64,000 nucleotides of DNA, taken from contig NZ_JBEJGY010000004.1 in the NCBI RefSeq assembly GCF_040253615.1, positions 4,464,001 to 4,528,000 of the forward strand, in the 5' to 3' direction. The translations under genes were made by a program, and so were the position numbers. Positions 1-7,515 of the stretch are shown one piece after another; positions within the stretch are counted from its first letter, which is position 1; each line of letters opens with the position of its first letter. Under the pieces are notes generated by a model. That model saw only the letters and a list, made by a program, of their open reading frames with translations, had not been told where the DNA came from and searched no databases. This stretch comes from Streptomyces sp. Edi4 (GTDB lineage Bacteria > Actinomycetota > Actinomycetes > Streptomycetales > Streptomycetaceae).

Positions 1-975
1 GTCGAAGTTCGCGCCCTCGACCAGCACCAGGACCAACTCCCCCCGCTTGACCTCGACATCCCCGAGCCGCACGTCGGCGCGTGCGATCCGGGGCAGCGCG
101 TCCCCGATGGACAGGTTCATTCGCAGCAGTTCCTCCACGCCCGCCTCGACCGCGTCGGGACGCTTGCGCAGGAGCTCCCAGGCGTCGCGGTGGGTGAGGA
201 GGTACACCAGGGCCATGGTGAGGAAGCCGGAGGTGGAGACCGTGCCGGCGCCGAACATGGTGACGCCGACGGTGGCCAGCATCTCGTCGGTCAGATGCGC
301 GTAGTCCGGGTCCTCGCGCAGGGCGGCGAGCTCCCCCACCAGGCCCGACGTGGCGGGGTCGTCGAGGAGGACGGTCATGCGGGTGATGTCGCGGTCCCAG
401 TTGATCTTCGCGCCGGCGACCGGGCAGGCCGAGTTCATGAACGCGATGTCGAGGCTGCGCAGGAACGCGCGGCCCTCGCTCCCCGGGATCCCGAGGACGC
501 GGCAGTGCAGACCCGCGGAGTACGGCTCGCAGAACGCGCCCCGCAGATCAGCCGTGGGGCCGTCCTCGACGAGCCCGTCGACGAGCCGCGCCGCCTCCTC
601 GCGCAGCCACCGCGCCAGACCCGGCGCTTTCGGGTTCAGCGCCTTCATCACCGCGCGACGGAGCCCGGCGCCGGTGATGTTGCCCATGTTGTTGACGACC
701 TCGGGCGGGATCGTCAGGGCGTACTGGCGGGGCACGCCCGGCGCCGAGGTGTCCTTGAGCGAGAACCGCTCGTCCGTCAGGACCTGCTCGCACAGCCGGT
801 AGGAGGACACCAGCCAGGCCTCGTCCCCGGCGATCGTGCGCACCCGCCGCACCGGGGTGGCCGCGCGCAGATGTGCGAGCCCGTCGGGGAGCCGGGTGCC
901 GTCCCGGGAGAACGGGAAGTCGAGCAGGTCGGAGCGGGCGACGGCCGAGGGCCCGGCCGGGGTCGTCGTGCTCAT
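1..975 (-). CDS. Cytochrome P450, partial (C-terminus outside window)
   Basis: Cytochrome P450 monooxygenase, expected to oxidise the cyclodipeptide made by the neighbouring synthase. The first 325 residues are present. The I-helix region near residue 240 reads FGAGTVSTSG, where the usual acid/threonine pair is altered, and the ExxR motif of the K helix (EELLR) is near residue 281. The heme-cysteine loop lies beyond the left edge, so its presence cannot be checked. The ATG overlaps the stop of the cyclodipeptide synthase in an ATGA arrangement, which fixes the start and implies translational coupling. Family assignment is firm; the reaction (hydroxylation, coupling or nucleobase transfer, all known for P450s in such clusters) is inference. 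Confidence 0.9.
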   Translation of the reverse strand, partial: MSTTTPAGPSAVARSDLLDFPFSRDGTRLPDGLAHLRAATPVRRVRTIAGDEAWLVSSYRLCEQVLTDERFSLKDTSAPGVPRQYALTIPPEVVNNMGNITGAGLRRAVMKALNPKAPGLARWLREEAARLVDGLVEDGPTADLRGAFCEPYSAGLHCRVLGIPGSEGRAFLRSLDIAFMNSACPVAGAKINWDRDITRMTVLLDDPATSGLVGELAALREDPDYAHLTDEMLATVGVTMFGAGTVSTSGFLTMALVYLLTHRDAWELLRKRPDAVEAGVEELLRMNLSIGDALPRIARADVRLGDVEVKRGELVLVLVEGANFD

Positions 976-1676
976 GCGGGGGGCTCCTTCGGTGGGGTGA
1001 CGATGGCGTGGCCCTGGTTGCGGGAGGCGCGCAGGCCGGCGCCCCGGGCGTACAGGAGTTCTGCGAGCGGCAGGAGTTGGTGGTAGCAGTTGAGCGAGGA
1101 CGGCACGCCGATGATCGCGGGGGTGTCGAGGAACAGCGGCGCCTCGGCGCACACGTACTCCAGGCACACGGCGCGCTGCCGCTCGGTGGGTTCCTGCCCC
1201 CGTGCGGCCAGGAACCGGCTCACCAGGGCGTCGCAGACCGCGCGCAGGTCGGCGTCCGTCTCCAGGCGGCGGGTCAGCTGTCGGTGCATCTCCAGGTAGT
1301 CGGTGTTGGCCCGGAAGTCGGACATGGGCCGCCAGCGCAGCCGCGTCTGCCCCGGATCGGCCGTCGTCACGGCGTCACGGACCTTCGCCCGGACGCTCCG
1401 CAGGTTTTTCGTCGCCTTTCTGCGGGCGTCGTCGGGGCGGTACCCGCACGCCTCGTACATCTCGGCCACGTAGAGGTCGGTGTAGACGAAGTCGACCCGC
1501 TCGTAGTGCTCCAGGCCCCAGGCGGCGAGCTCGTGCAGGCGCCGGGCGGAGAAGTAGCTGTTGCCGGGCGAGACGCCGATGACGGCATGCGCGCCCTCGT
1601 CGTGGATGACCTGGCAGTGGCGGGTGTAGGGCTGCACCTGGAACGCGCCGGCCGTCAACGGAAGTGCTGTGATCAC
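972..1676 (-). CDS. Cyclodipeptide synthase (CDPS, AlbC family, NYH type)
   Basis: Makes a diketopiperazine from two aminoacyl-tRNAs. It is 234 residues, normal for the family. The nucleophile region is HAVIGVSPGNSYFS with Ser36 and Asn39, spaced like Ser37/Asn40 of AlbC. The second signature, NCYHQ near residue 200, supplies the Tyr-His pair, so it is an NYH-type enzyme. The EYVCAEAPLF segment matches the conserved Tyr/Glu that hold the aminoacyl group. I chose the GTG at 1676 because a GGGGAGGA ribosome site lies about 8 nt upstream and upstream codons look non-coding, although the frame stays open to 1946. The product amino acids cannot be read from sequence. Confidence 0.93.
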   Translation of the reverse strand: MITALPLTAGAFQVQPYTRHCQVIHDEGAHAVIGVSPGNSYFSARRLHELAAWGLEHYERVDFVYTDLYVAEMYEACGYRPDDARRKATKNLRSVRAKVRDAVTTADPGQTRLRWRPMSDFRANTDYLEMHRQLTRRLETDADLRAVCDALVSRFLAARGQEPTERQRAVCLEYVCAEAPLFLDTPAIIGVPSSLNCYHQLLPLAELLYARGAGLRASRNQGHAIVTPPKEPPA

Positions 1677-2025
1677 ACGCGTGGTCCTCCCCCCGTGCGC
1701 CGCTGCCGACCGGGCCCCGTGCCCCTCGGTGTGCCGCTGCGGGCCCGTCACTCTAGAGCCGGCGCATGGGCACCGAGCGTAACTGTCCCGGCTTTGTCCG
1801 AAACGGTGCCGGAGCCGGGCCGAGAGCCCGTCCCGCCCGCACGGGCGCGAATGACCGGATGGTGAGACGTGGAGGTCCGTAGGGCAGATGCGTACGCGCG
1901 GGCCCGGGCCGGGGCGGGCCCCGGACGCCCCGGGAGACACCGGCACGTATCAATATGCGGATGATCGAGTCTCAACATGCGACACACCGGTGACACACCC
2001 CGCACGCGTCCCTACGATCGGACGC
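1677..2025. other. Intergenic region between CDPS and leader peptide
   Basis: About 350 bp without a convincing gene. It should hold the leftward promoter for the CDPS-P450 pair and the rightward promoter for the leader peptide and sulfurtransferase. An AT-richer stretch around 1949-1970 (tatcaatatgcgg) is the most promoter-like part. Confidence 0.5.
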
Positions 2026-2106
2026 ATGAAGCGACAGGCGGACCTCACGAAGCGGCGGGCAGTAGACCTGTGCCGCGTCGCCGCCATGCTCTGTCGCCCC
2101 TTCTGA
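2026..2106 (+). CDS. Putative cysteine-responsive leader peptide (26 aa)
   Basis: Short ORF, ATG to TGA, encoding a 26-residue basic peptide that ends LCRVAAMLCRPF, with two cysteine codons near its 3' end. It lies 153 bp upstream of the thiosulfate sulfurtransferase gene. Peptides of this form are common ahead of sulfur genes in actinobacteria, and polycysteine leaders have been shown to attenuate sulfur operons in mycobacteria. An inverted repeat (GTACGCG, 9-nt loop, CGCGTAC; 2180-2202) lies between peptide and gene. Ribosome stalling at the Cys codons when cysteine is short is the likely mechanism (inference). Confidence 0.75.
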   Translation: MKRQADLTKRRAVDLCRVAAMLCRPF

Positions 2107-2179
2107 GCGGGACGCTCAACTCCCGCGTTCCCCGGGCCACTTGGCCGCCCGACGGCCGCCCAGGCCCGCCCCGTGCCGC

Positions 2180-2202
2180 GTACGCGAGCCGTAGCCGCGT
2201 AC
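2180..2202 (+). promoter_or_regulatory. Inverted repeat in the sulfurtransferase leader
   Basis: A 7-bp inverted repeat with a 9-nt loop in the transcribed region between the cysteine leader peptide and the sulfurtransferase start. It could be part of an attenuator; no T-run follows, so it is not a plain intrinsic terminator. Confidence 0.35.
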
Positions 2203-2259
2203 CCGCACACCTGCATCGACGCATCGCCGCCCCCGCAGACTGCCCCGGAGGAGATCAAC

Positions 2260-3105
2260 ATGAGCCGCAGCGACGTCCTGGTAGACGCCGACTGGGTCGA
2301 GGCCCACATCGACGACCCGAAGGTCGCCATCGTCGAGGTCGACGAGGACACCTCGGCCTACGAGAAGAACCACATCAAGAACGCGATCCGGATCGACTGG
2401 ACCAAGGACCTCCAGGACCCGGTCCGCCGCGACTTCATCGACCAGGAGGGCTTCGAGAAGCTCCTCTCGGCCAAGGGCATCGCCAACGACACCACGGTCG
2501 TCCTGTACGGCGGCAACAACAACTGGTTCGCGTCCTACGCCTTCTGGTACTTCAAGCTCTACGGTCACCAGGACGTCAAGCTCCTCGACGGCGGCCGCAA
2601 GAAGTGGGAGCTGGACTCCCGCGACCTCGTGGACGGCGACCAGATCCCCAGCCGCCCCGCGACGGACTACAAGGCCAAGCCCCAGGACGCCTCGATCCGC
2701 GCCTTCCGCGACGACGTCGTGAACGCGATCGGCACCAAGAACCTCGTCGACGTGCGCTCGCCCGACGAGTTCTCCGGCAAGCTGCTCGCCCCGGCCCACC
2801 TCCCGCAGGAGCAGTCGCAGCGCCCGGGCCACGTCCCGTCCGCCCGCAACATCCCGTGGTCGAAGAACGCCAACGACGACGGCACCTTCAAGTCGGACGA
2901 CGAGCTCAAGGCCCTGTACGAGGCCGAGCAGGTCGATCTGGCGAAGGACACCATCGCGTACTGCCGCATCGGTGAGCGTTCGGCCCTGACCTGGTTCGTG
3001 CTGCACGAGCTGCTTGGCCAGGAGAACGTCAAGAACTACGACGGCTCGTGGACCGAGTACGGCTCGCTGGTCGGCGTGCCGATCGAGCTCGGCCCCGCCA
3101 AGTAA
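2260..3105 (+). CDS. Thiosulfate sulfurtransferase (rhodanese)
   Basis: Two-domain cytoplasmic rhodanese of 281 residues that transfers sulfane sulfur from thiosulfate to a thiol acceptor. The N-terminal domain is the inactive structural half; the C-terminal half carries the active-site loop CRIGERS near residue 240, matching CRxGx[RT] of thiosulfate sulfurtransferases. The ATG at 2260 follows GGAGGAG by 6-8 nt; an in-frame upstream extension to 2173 lacks such a site. The DUF1416 gene follows after 60 bp, the same pairing as cysA2-sseC in mycobacteria, so the two are probably co-transcribed and controlled by the leader peptide. Confidence 0.93.
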   Translation: MSRSDVLVDADWVEAHIDDPKVAIVEVDEDTSAYEKNHIKNAIRIDWTKDLQDPVRRDFIDQEGFEKLLSAKGIANDTTVVLYGGNNNWFASYAFWYFKLYGHQDVKLLDGGRKKWELDSRDLVDGDQIPSRPATDYKAKPQDASIRAFRDDVVNAIGTKNLVDVRSPDEFSGKLLAPAHLPQEQSQRPGHVPSARNIPWSKNANDDGTFKSDDELKALYEAEQVDLAKDTIAYCRIGERSALTWFVLHELLGQENVKNYDGSWTEYGSLVGVPIELGPAK

Positions 3106-3165
3106 CCCCGCACAGCCCGCTCAGCCCCCAGCCCCCAGACCAGCAGAGACCGTAAGGAAGAACCC

Positions 3166-3453
3166 ATGTGTGGAGCGAAGGCCGGCGGCCCCGACGCCTC
3201 GACGATCAAGCCCGGTGAGACCACGATCCAGGGCCAGGTGACCCGCGACGGCGAGCCCGTCACCGGTTACGTGCGCCTGCTCGACTCGACCGGTGAGTTC
3301 ACCGCCGAGGTCCCGACCTCGGCCACCGGACAGTTCCGCTTCTACGCGGCCGAGGGCACGTGGACCGTGCGCGCCCTGGTGCCGGGCGGCAGCGCGGACC
3401 GTACGGTCGTCGCCCAGACCGGTGGCCTCGCCGAGGTCGCCATCGCCGTCTGA
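3166..3453 (+). CDS. DUF1416 (SseC-like) protein
   Basis: A 95-residue protein of the DUF1416 family, the actinobacterial SseC type. The N-terminus carries MCGA with Cys2, followed by a compact beta-sandwich-like sequence (TIQGQVTRDGEPVTGYVRLL) resembling carboxypeptidase-regulatory/Cna-B folds. It always seems to travel with a thiosulfate sulfurtransferase, suggesting a role in sulfur transfer or assimilation, but no biochemical function is established. The start follows GTAAGGAAG. The operon ends in the hairpin at 3491-3543. Confidence 0.9.
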   Translation: MCGAKAGGPDASTIKPGETTIQGQVTRDGEPVTGYVRLLDSTGEFTAEVPTSATGQFRFYAAEGTWTVRALVPGGSADRTVVAQTGGLAEVAIAV

Positions 3454-3490
3454 CCGACGGCAGCAGTACCGCAGTACCGCAATAACCGGC

Positions 3491-3543
3491 CGAAGGGCCG
3501 CACCCCGGGGGTTGGACGCCTTGGAATGGGGTGCGGCCCTTCG
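3491..3543 (+). terminator. Intrinsic terminator hairpin after the DUF1416 gene
   Basis: Perfect 16-bp inverted repeat (CGAAGGGCCGCACCCC at 3491-3506, complement at 3528-3543) with a 21-nt loop, directly downstream of the sulfurtransferase operon. No U-tract, as is common in Streptomyces. Confidence 0.8.
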
Positions 3544-3613
3544 TGCCGTGCGGGGCCGGGCCACCTCGTACTTCGGCGTATCGGGCCGGGCCCCTTGGTC
3601 GTACGCTGGATGC

Positions 3614-3874
3614 ATGTTGGCCCGGCGTCGGCGCGGCTATTTCTGGATGATGGGCGGCTGCATTCTGCTCTTCGTGTCCGCCTGGGGCTTCGTGCGCCTG
3701 TGGTCCGTCCCGGCGGCCGTCGGAATGTGCGTCGTGGCGATGGTCATCCCGCCGGTCGCCGCGATGATCGCCAACCGGCGCGGGCCCGACGACCGCTGGT
3801 GGGACGACCCTTCGGGCGACCCGAAGTCGGACGAGTGGTGGGACGAGCTGGACGGCAAGAAGCGCCGCCCGTAG
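3614..3874 (+). CDS. DUF3099 family membrane protein
   Basis: Small protein of 86 residues with a basic N-terminus (MLARRRRG), two transmembrane helices (about residues 10-27 and 31-47), and an acidic, tryptophan-rich cytoplasmic tail (RWWDDPSGDPKSDEWWDELD). This is the pattern of DUF3099 proteins, conserved in actinomycetes and of unknown role. The start sits just downstream of a possible -10 region (tacgct), suggesting a short or absent leader. Confidence 0.8.
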   Translation: MLARRRRGYFWMMGGCILLFVSAWGFVRLWSVPAAVGMCVVAMVIPPVAAMIANRRGPDDRWWDDPSGDPKSDEWWDELDGKKRRP

Positions 3875-3917
3875 CCCTGCGCGAGCCGTATGCGATCCGT
3901 ACGCGGCGGACCGGCGC

Positions 3918-4283
3918 TCAGTACACCAGCGCCTGCACGCCGTCCGCCATGATCTCCTGCACGAACACCTGCGCCCCCGCGATCCGTACGCCCTCCAGGA
4001 CGTCCTCCTCCGTGATCCCGCGCCGGGTCGCGCACTGCGTGCACAGGGTGATCCGCCCGCCCGCCTGGACCGACTCGATGAGATCGGGCAGCGGCGCGGC
4101 ATGGGGGAGCTCGAATTCGGCGGCCCGGCCCGGCAGGGCGAACCAGGACGATTCACCGGTCAGCCACAGCGACACCTCCACCCCGCTTGCCACGGCCACC
4201 GCAGCCACGGTGAAGGCCTGCGAACACCGCTCGGGCGCGTCGGCCCCGGCGGTCACCTTGATGACGAGTTTCTGGTTCGGCAT
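3918..4283 (-). CDS. DsrE-like sulfur-relay family protein
   Basis: A 121-residue alpha/beta protein of the DsrE/DsrF-like family. It starts KLVIKVTAGADAPERCSQAF, the usual beta-strand/turn of the fold, and carries a central CTQCATRRG with two cysteines that could hold persulfide. Related proteins relay sulfur between partners. Position close to the sulfurtransferase operon fits, but it is transcribed convergently. The exact substrate is unknown. Confidence 0.8.
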   Translation of the reverse strand: MPNQKLVIKVTAGADAPERCSQAFTVAAVAVASGVEVSLWLTGESSWFALPGRAAEFELPHAAPLPDLIESVQAGGRITLCTQCATRRGITEEDVLEGVRIAGAQVFVQEIMADGVQALVY

Positions 4284-4352
4284 GTGCCGAACTGTATGCC
4301 GGGCAACAACAACCGCGCGCTCAGCAGCAGTGCTGTGTGCGCCGGTGCGGGG

Positions 4353-4733
4353 TCACGCCCGGATGGCGAACGCGAGGAACGTCTCCCAGGCGGCGGCGGG
4401 CACCGAGAGGGTGGGGGCGGTGGCGGGGGGCTGCTTGGAGTCGCGGATGTGGATGGTGGTGGGGCAGGCGGCGACCTCTACGCATTCGCCGCCGTCGCCA
4501 GTGCTGTAGCTGGACTTGCGCCAGGGGAGGGCGACCTCGACGCACTGCCCGCCTTCGCCGCTGCTGTAGCTGGACTTGGACCAGGAGGCGGCAACCTCGA
4601 TGCACTCGCCGCTCTGGCCGGTGCTGTAGCTGGACTTGCGCCAGGTGAGGGCGACCTCGACGCACTCGCCGCCCTCGCCACTGCTGTAGCTGCTCTTGAA
4701 CCACATCGGCTCGGTCGACTCTTCGACGTTCAT
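4353..4733 (-). CDS. DUF397 protein with four tandem copies of the family motif
   Basis: DUF397 proteins are small partners of WhiJ-type HTH regulators. Usual members have one copy of the N-terminal motif W-x-KSSYS-x-GxGGECVEVA. This one has four in a row at 20-residue spacing (about residues 10-29, 30-49, 50-69, 70-89), followed by a single normal C-terminal half (IHIRDSKQP then VPAAAWETFLAF). The 60-bp DNA repeats are easily seen at 4470-4705. It is 126 residues against about 60-80 for usual members. The gene starts inside the stop of the HTH gene (ATGA), so translation is coupled. Confidence 0.92.
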   Translation of the reverse strand: MNVEESTEPMWFKSSYSSGEGGECVEVALTWRKSSYSTGQSGECIEVAASWSKSSYSSGEGGQCVEVALPWRKSSYSTGDGGECVEVAACPTTIHIRDSKQPPATAPTLSVPAAAWETFLAFAIRA

Positions 4734-5608
4734 GTCTCTCCCAGCAACTTCTCTACGAGGGCCAGTGATTCGCGCGGCGACAGGGCCTGGGCGCGCAGGA
4801 TGCCGTACTGCTCCTCCAGTTCCCTGACCGTCTTGCGGTCGGTAAAGAGGCGACTGTGCCGATGCGCCTCCACGTAGGCGATCCTGCGCCCTTTCACCGT
4901 CTCGATCAAGGTGAAAGGACCCGAGAGCGCAGCGTGCTCCTCACGGTTGTTCGGCATGACCTGGACCTCTACATTGCGCCGCTGGCCAATAAGTAGGATC
5001 TGCCCCAACTGGCCCCGCATGACCTCCCGTCCGCCTAGCCGCCTGCGCAGCATCGCCTCCTCCATCACGAAGCTGATCGTGGGCACCGGCTTCCGTTCGA
5101 AGATCGCCTGCCTGCTCAAGCGCGCGGCCACGCGCTGCTCGATCGTGGCCTCATCCAGGAGGGGACGCCGCATGGTGAACACCGCCCGCGCATAGTCCTC
5201 CGTCTGCAACAGGCCGGGGACCGCCTGCACGGCGAACACATGCAGCGCGACCGCCTCCTTCTCCAACGCCGCCGCGTCCTGGAAGAACGCCGGATACTGC
5301 GCCTTCTCCATCTCTTCGATCAGCTCGGTCAGCACCTCACCCGCGCCGAGCACTTGGTCAACCAGCGTGATGAACTGCCCCGACGGGATACGTCTGCCCT
5401 GTTCGTACGAGGCGATGGTCGACGCCGAGTACCCGGTGCGGGAGCCGAGTTGGGCGCGGTCCATGCCCGCCCGCAACCGGAACCGCTTCAGCTGCCGCCC
5501 GAAGATGTGCGGTACGCCCGAACCCGACTCGGCCCCCTCCTCCGGCTCTGTCCCCGGCTCCGTCCCCGTCTCCGGCTCTTCCGTCTCAGCTTCTTCGCTC
5601 ATGCCCAC
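4730..5608 (-). CDS. WhiJ-type helix-turn-helix regulator (HTH + DUF5753)
   Basis: DNA-binding regulator of 292 residues. An acidic, Glu/Pro-rich N-terminal stretch (residues 1-30) is followed by an XRE-type HTH (about 33-90, with SASTIASYEQGRRIP as recognition region) and the DUF5753 domain that fills the C-terminal two thirds (GLLQTEDYARAVF). Such proteins pair with DUF397 partners and are paralogues of the sporulation regulator WhiJ; several are described as toxin-antitoxin-like. The gene overlaps the DUF397 gene by 4 bp. Met3 (5602) is an alternative start. Confidence 0.92.
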   Translation of the reverse strand: MGMSEEAETEEPETGTEPGTEPEEGAESGSGVPHIFGRQLKRFRLRAGMDRAQLGSRTGYSASTIASYEQGRRIPSGQFITLVDQVLGAGEVLTELIEEMEKAQYPAFFQDAAALEKEAVALHVFAVQAVPGLLQTEDYARAVFTMRRPLLDEATIEQRVAARLSRQAIFERKPVPTISFVMEEAMLRRRLGGREVMRGQLGQILLIGQRRNVEVQVMPNNREEHAALSGPFTLIETVKGRRIAYVEAHRHSRLFTDRKTVRELEEQYGILRAQALSPRESLALVEKLLGET

Positions 5609-5729
5609 CCCATTGCCCTCGCGCCACCAACGGTCACGGGCTTACAGCCCGCACCCGTACGCGTACAACGGGTGACGGTCACGGTGTCATCGGTGGTCAA
5701 CGCTACGCGCGGCACGGGAGCGTAAGGGC

Positions 5730-6272
5730 ATGAAGTCAGCAACTTGCCTGGGCAGTGAGATGCCCCAACTGCCCGCGCACACGCAGGAGTTCGCCATGCG
5801 GTTCACCTCCACTCCGCGCGGCGCCCGGCTCGCCCGGCGTCTCGTCTCGCACCGCCTTGACGATTGGGGTCATCCCTACGGTGATGCCGTCAACGAAGCC
5901 GTCACGCTCATCGCGGCCGAACTGGTGGCGAACGCCGTGCGGCACGGGCACGTACCCGGGCGGGACTTCCACCTGAGGCTGACCGAGGCGGCAGCGGCCT
6001 CCGGGACGCCGTACGCGTATACCCTCCGTCTGGAGGTCACCGACACCCGGGGCGAACGGCTGCCTCGACCGCCGGATCCCGAAGACTGGGAATCGGGGCG
6101 CGGCCTGCTCCTCGTCGCCTCTCTGTCCTCCTGCTGGGGCGTCGTCCCACGCACTCCCGGCAAGTGCGTCTGGGCCGATGTGCGGATGTACCCGGTACAC
6201 GCGGGCCCGCCGCGCGCGGGCCGTGCCACCGGCGGCGTACCTCACAGAGAGGGCCGGGCTCCCACCCATTAG
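5730..6272 (+). CDS. ATP-binding protein, HATPase_c_2 (anti-sigma-factor-like kinase)
   Basis: Single-domain GHKL ATPase of 180 residues resembling serine kinases that act on anti-anti-sigma factors. The N box is AAELVANAVRHG, the G1 box VTDTRGE and the G2 box ESGRGLLLV. It is divergent from the DUF5753/DUF397 pair, and this trio is a recurring arrangement in Streptomyces, so it probably acts with them. An alternative start at 5796 has a better ribosome site (CAGGAG, 8 nt), but relatives carry the N-terminal 20 residues. The last 25 residues are Gly/Arg-rich and poorly conserved. Confidence 0.88.
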   Translation: MKSATCLGSEMPQLPAHTQEFAMRFTSTPRGARLARRLVSHRLDDWGHPYGDAVNEAVTLIAAELVANAVRHGHVPGRDFHLRLTEAAAASGTPYAYTLRLEVTDTRGERLPRPPDPEDWESGRGLLLVASLSSCWGVVPRTPGKCVWADVRMYPVHAGPPRAGRATGGVPHREGRAPTH

Positions 6273-6323
6273 GCTGGGGGCCGGCCCTGTCCGCCCCGAA
6301 CCCGCTGCTGCGAGGAGCCCCCC

Positions 6324-6425
6324 GTGCTTGAGGCTGTTTTCTCCACCCTCCTTGTCCTGGTCTGCGTCGGCGTCCTCGCCTTCGCCGGTCTGACCGTGAA
6401 GAAGCTGTACCAGGGCCAGCGCTGA
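6324..6425 (+). CDS. Small membrane protein, 33 aa
   Basis: A GTG-started gene for 33 residues beginning MLEAVFSTLL, with one hydrophobic helix (about residues 5-23) and a short basic tail ending KKLYQGQR. A GCGAGGAG ribosome site lies 7 nt upstream. It sits 35 bp ahead of the nitrobindin-like gene, probably in the same transcript. Function unknown; a coding region is supported by the ribosome site and the clean amphipathic design. Confidence 0.7.
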   Translation: MLEAVFSTLLVLVCVGVLAFAGLTVKKLYQGQR

Positions 6426-6460
6426 CCCCCCTCCGTCGTTAACGAAGAGATCGCAGCCTC

Positions 6461-7033
6461 ATGATCGAGATTCCGTCCGACCTCCACCCCGACCTGGTCC
6501 CCCTGGTCTTCCTCCTCGGTACGTGGGAGGGAGCGGGCGTCACCGACTTCCCGGGTGCCGAGAAGGCGAACTTCGGGCAGTCCGTGACCTTCTCCCACGA
6601 CGGCCGTGACTTCCTGGAGTACGTCTCGCACTCCTGGATCCTGGACGCCGAGGGCAACAAGGTGAAGCCGCTGGAGTCCGAGTCGGGCTACTGGCGCATC
6701 GACAAGGACCGCAAGGTCGAGGTCGTCATGGTCCGTGACCAGGGCATCGTCGAGGTCTGGTACGGCGAGCTCGCCCACCAGAAGCCGCAGATCGACATCG
6801 TGACGGACGCCGTGGCGCGCACCGCCGCCTCCGGCCCCTACACCGGCGGCAAGCGCCTCTACGGCTACGTCAAGAGCGACCTGATGTGGGTCGGCGAGAA
6901 GGCGACGCCCGACGTCGAGCTCCGTCCGTACATGTCGGCGCACCTGAAGAAGGTCGTCACGCCGGAGCAGGTCGCGGAGATGGCGCGCGGACTCGGCGAT
7001 CTTCCCGATGACGGGATCGCCTTCTTCAAGTAG
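6461..7033 (+). CDS. FABP/nitrobindin-like heme-binding beta-barrel protein (DUF1794)
   Basis: A 190-residue protein of the DUF1794/THAP4-like fold, a ten-stranded beta barrel. The motif GTWEGAG (residues 21-27) is the family GxWxGxG. The conserved histidine expected to bind heme iron is in YMSAHLKK near residue 160. Nitrobindins bind ferric heme and react with NO or peroxynitrite, so a role in nitrogen-oxide stress is likely but unproven. It lies directly upstream of nur. Confidence 0.88.
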   Translation: MIEIPSDLHPDLVPLVFLLGTWEGAGVTDFPGAEKANFGQSVTFSHDGRDFLEYVSHSWILDAEGNKVKPLESESGYWRIDKDRKVEVVMVRDQGIVEVWYGELAHQKPQIDIVTDAVARTAASGPYTGGKRLYGYVKSDLMWVGEKATPDVELRPYMSAHLKKVVTPEQVAEMARGLGDLPDDGIAFFK

Positions 7034-7067
7034 GTCTCCTTTTACAAGTAGGTCTTACGCTGGGGGC

Positions 7068-7505
7068 GTGGTGACCACCGACTGGCAGAGCGACCTCCGC
7101 AGGCGCGGCTACCGCCTGACGCCCCAGCGACAGCTCGTCCTGGAGGCCGTGGACGTGCTGGAACACGCGACGCCCGACGACATCCTCACCCAGGTGCGGA
7201 AGACGGCGGGCGGCGTGAACATCTCCACCGTGTACCGGACCCTGGAGCTCCTGGAGGAGCTGGGTCTGGTCTCGCACGCCCATCTGGGCCACGGCGCCCC
7301 CACCTACCACCTCGCCGACCGGCACCACCACCTCCACCTGGTGTGCCGCGACTGCACCGAGGTGATCGAGGCGGACGTGTCGGTGGCCGCCGACTTCACG
7401 GCGAAGCTCAGGGACACCTTCGGCTTCGAGACGGACATGAAGCACTTCGCGATCTTCGGGCGCTGCGCCGAGTGCGCCAAGAAGGCCGCGGGCGCCGAGT
7501 CGTAG
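7068..7505 (+). CDS. nur: Nickel-responsive Fur-family regulator Nur
   Basis: Metal-dependent repressor of 145 residues. The N-terminal winged helix (RGYRLTPQRQLVLEAV and NISTVYRTLELLEELG) binds DNA. The dimer domain has the histidine cluster DRHHHLHLVCRDC and the second Cys pair CAEC that build the metal sites. The sequence closely follows Streptomyces coelicolor Nur, which in nickel excess represses nickel uptake and the Fe-superoxide dismutase sodF and indirectly allows sodN. Neighbour order (nitrobindin-like, nur, ygfZ) agrees. Two adjacent GTG codons (7068, 7071) can serve as start. Confidence 0.9.
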   Translation: MVTTDWQSDLRRRGYRLTPQRQLVLEAVDVLEHATPDDILTQVRKTAGGVNISTVYRTLELLEELGLVSHAHLGHGAPTYHLADRHHHLHLVCRDCTEVIEADVSVAADFTAKLRDTFGFETDMKHFAIFGRCAECAKKAAGAES

Positions 7506-7515
7506 GCTTGCCGGC

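Noticed and set aside
972..1946. Longer version of the cyclodipeptide synthase starting near 1946
   Set aside because: The extra 90 residues are Arg/Pro/Gly-rich with no family likeness, and the GTG at 1676 has a good ribosome site at the usual family length.
7027..7055. Direct repeat CAAGTAGGTCT twice before nur, as a Nur operator
   Set aside because: The first copy is formed by the end of the preceding gene and the repeat has no dyad of the type bound by Fur-family proteins.
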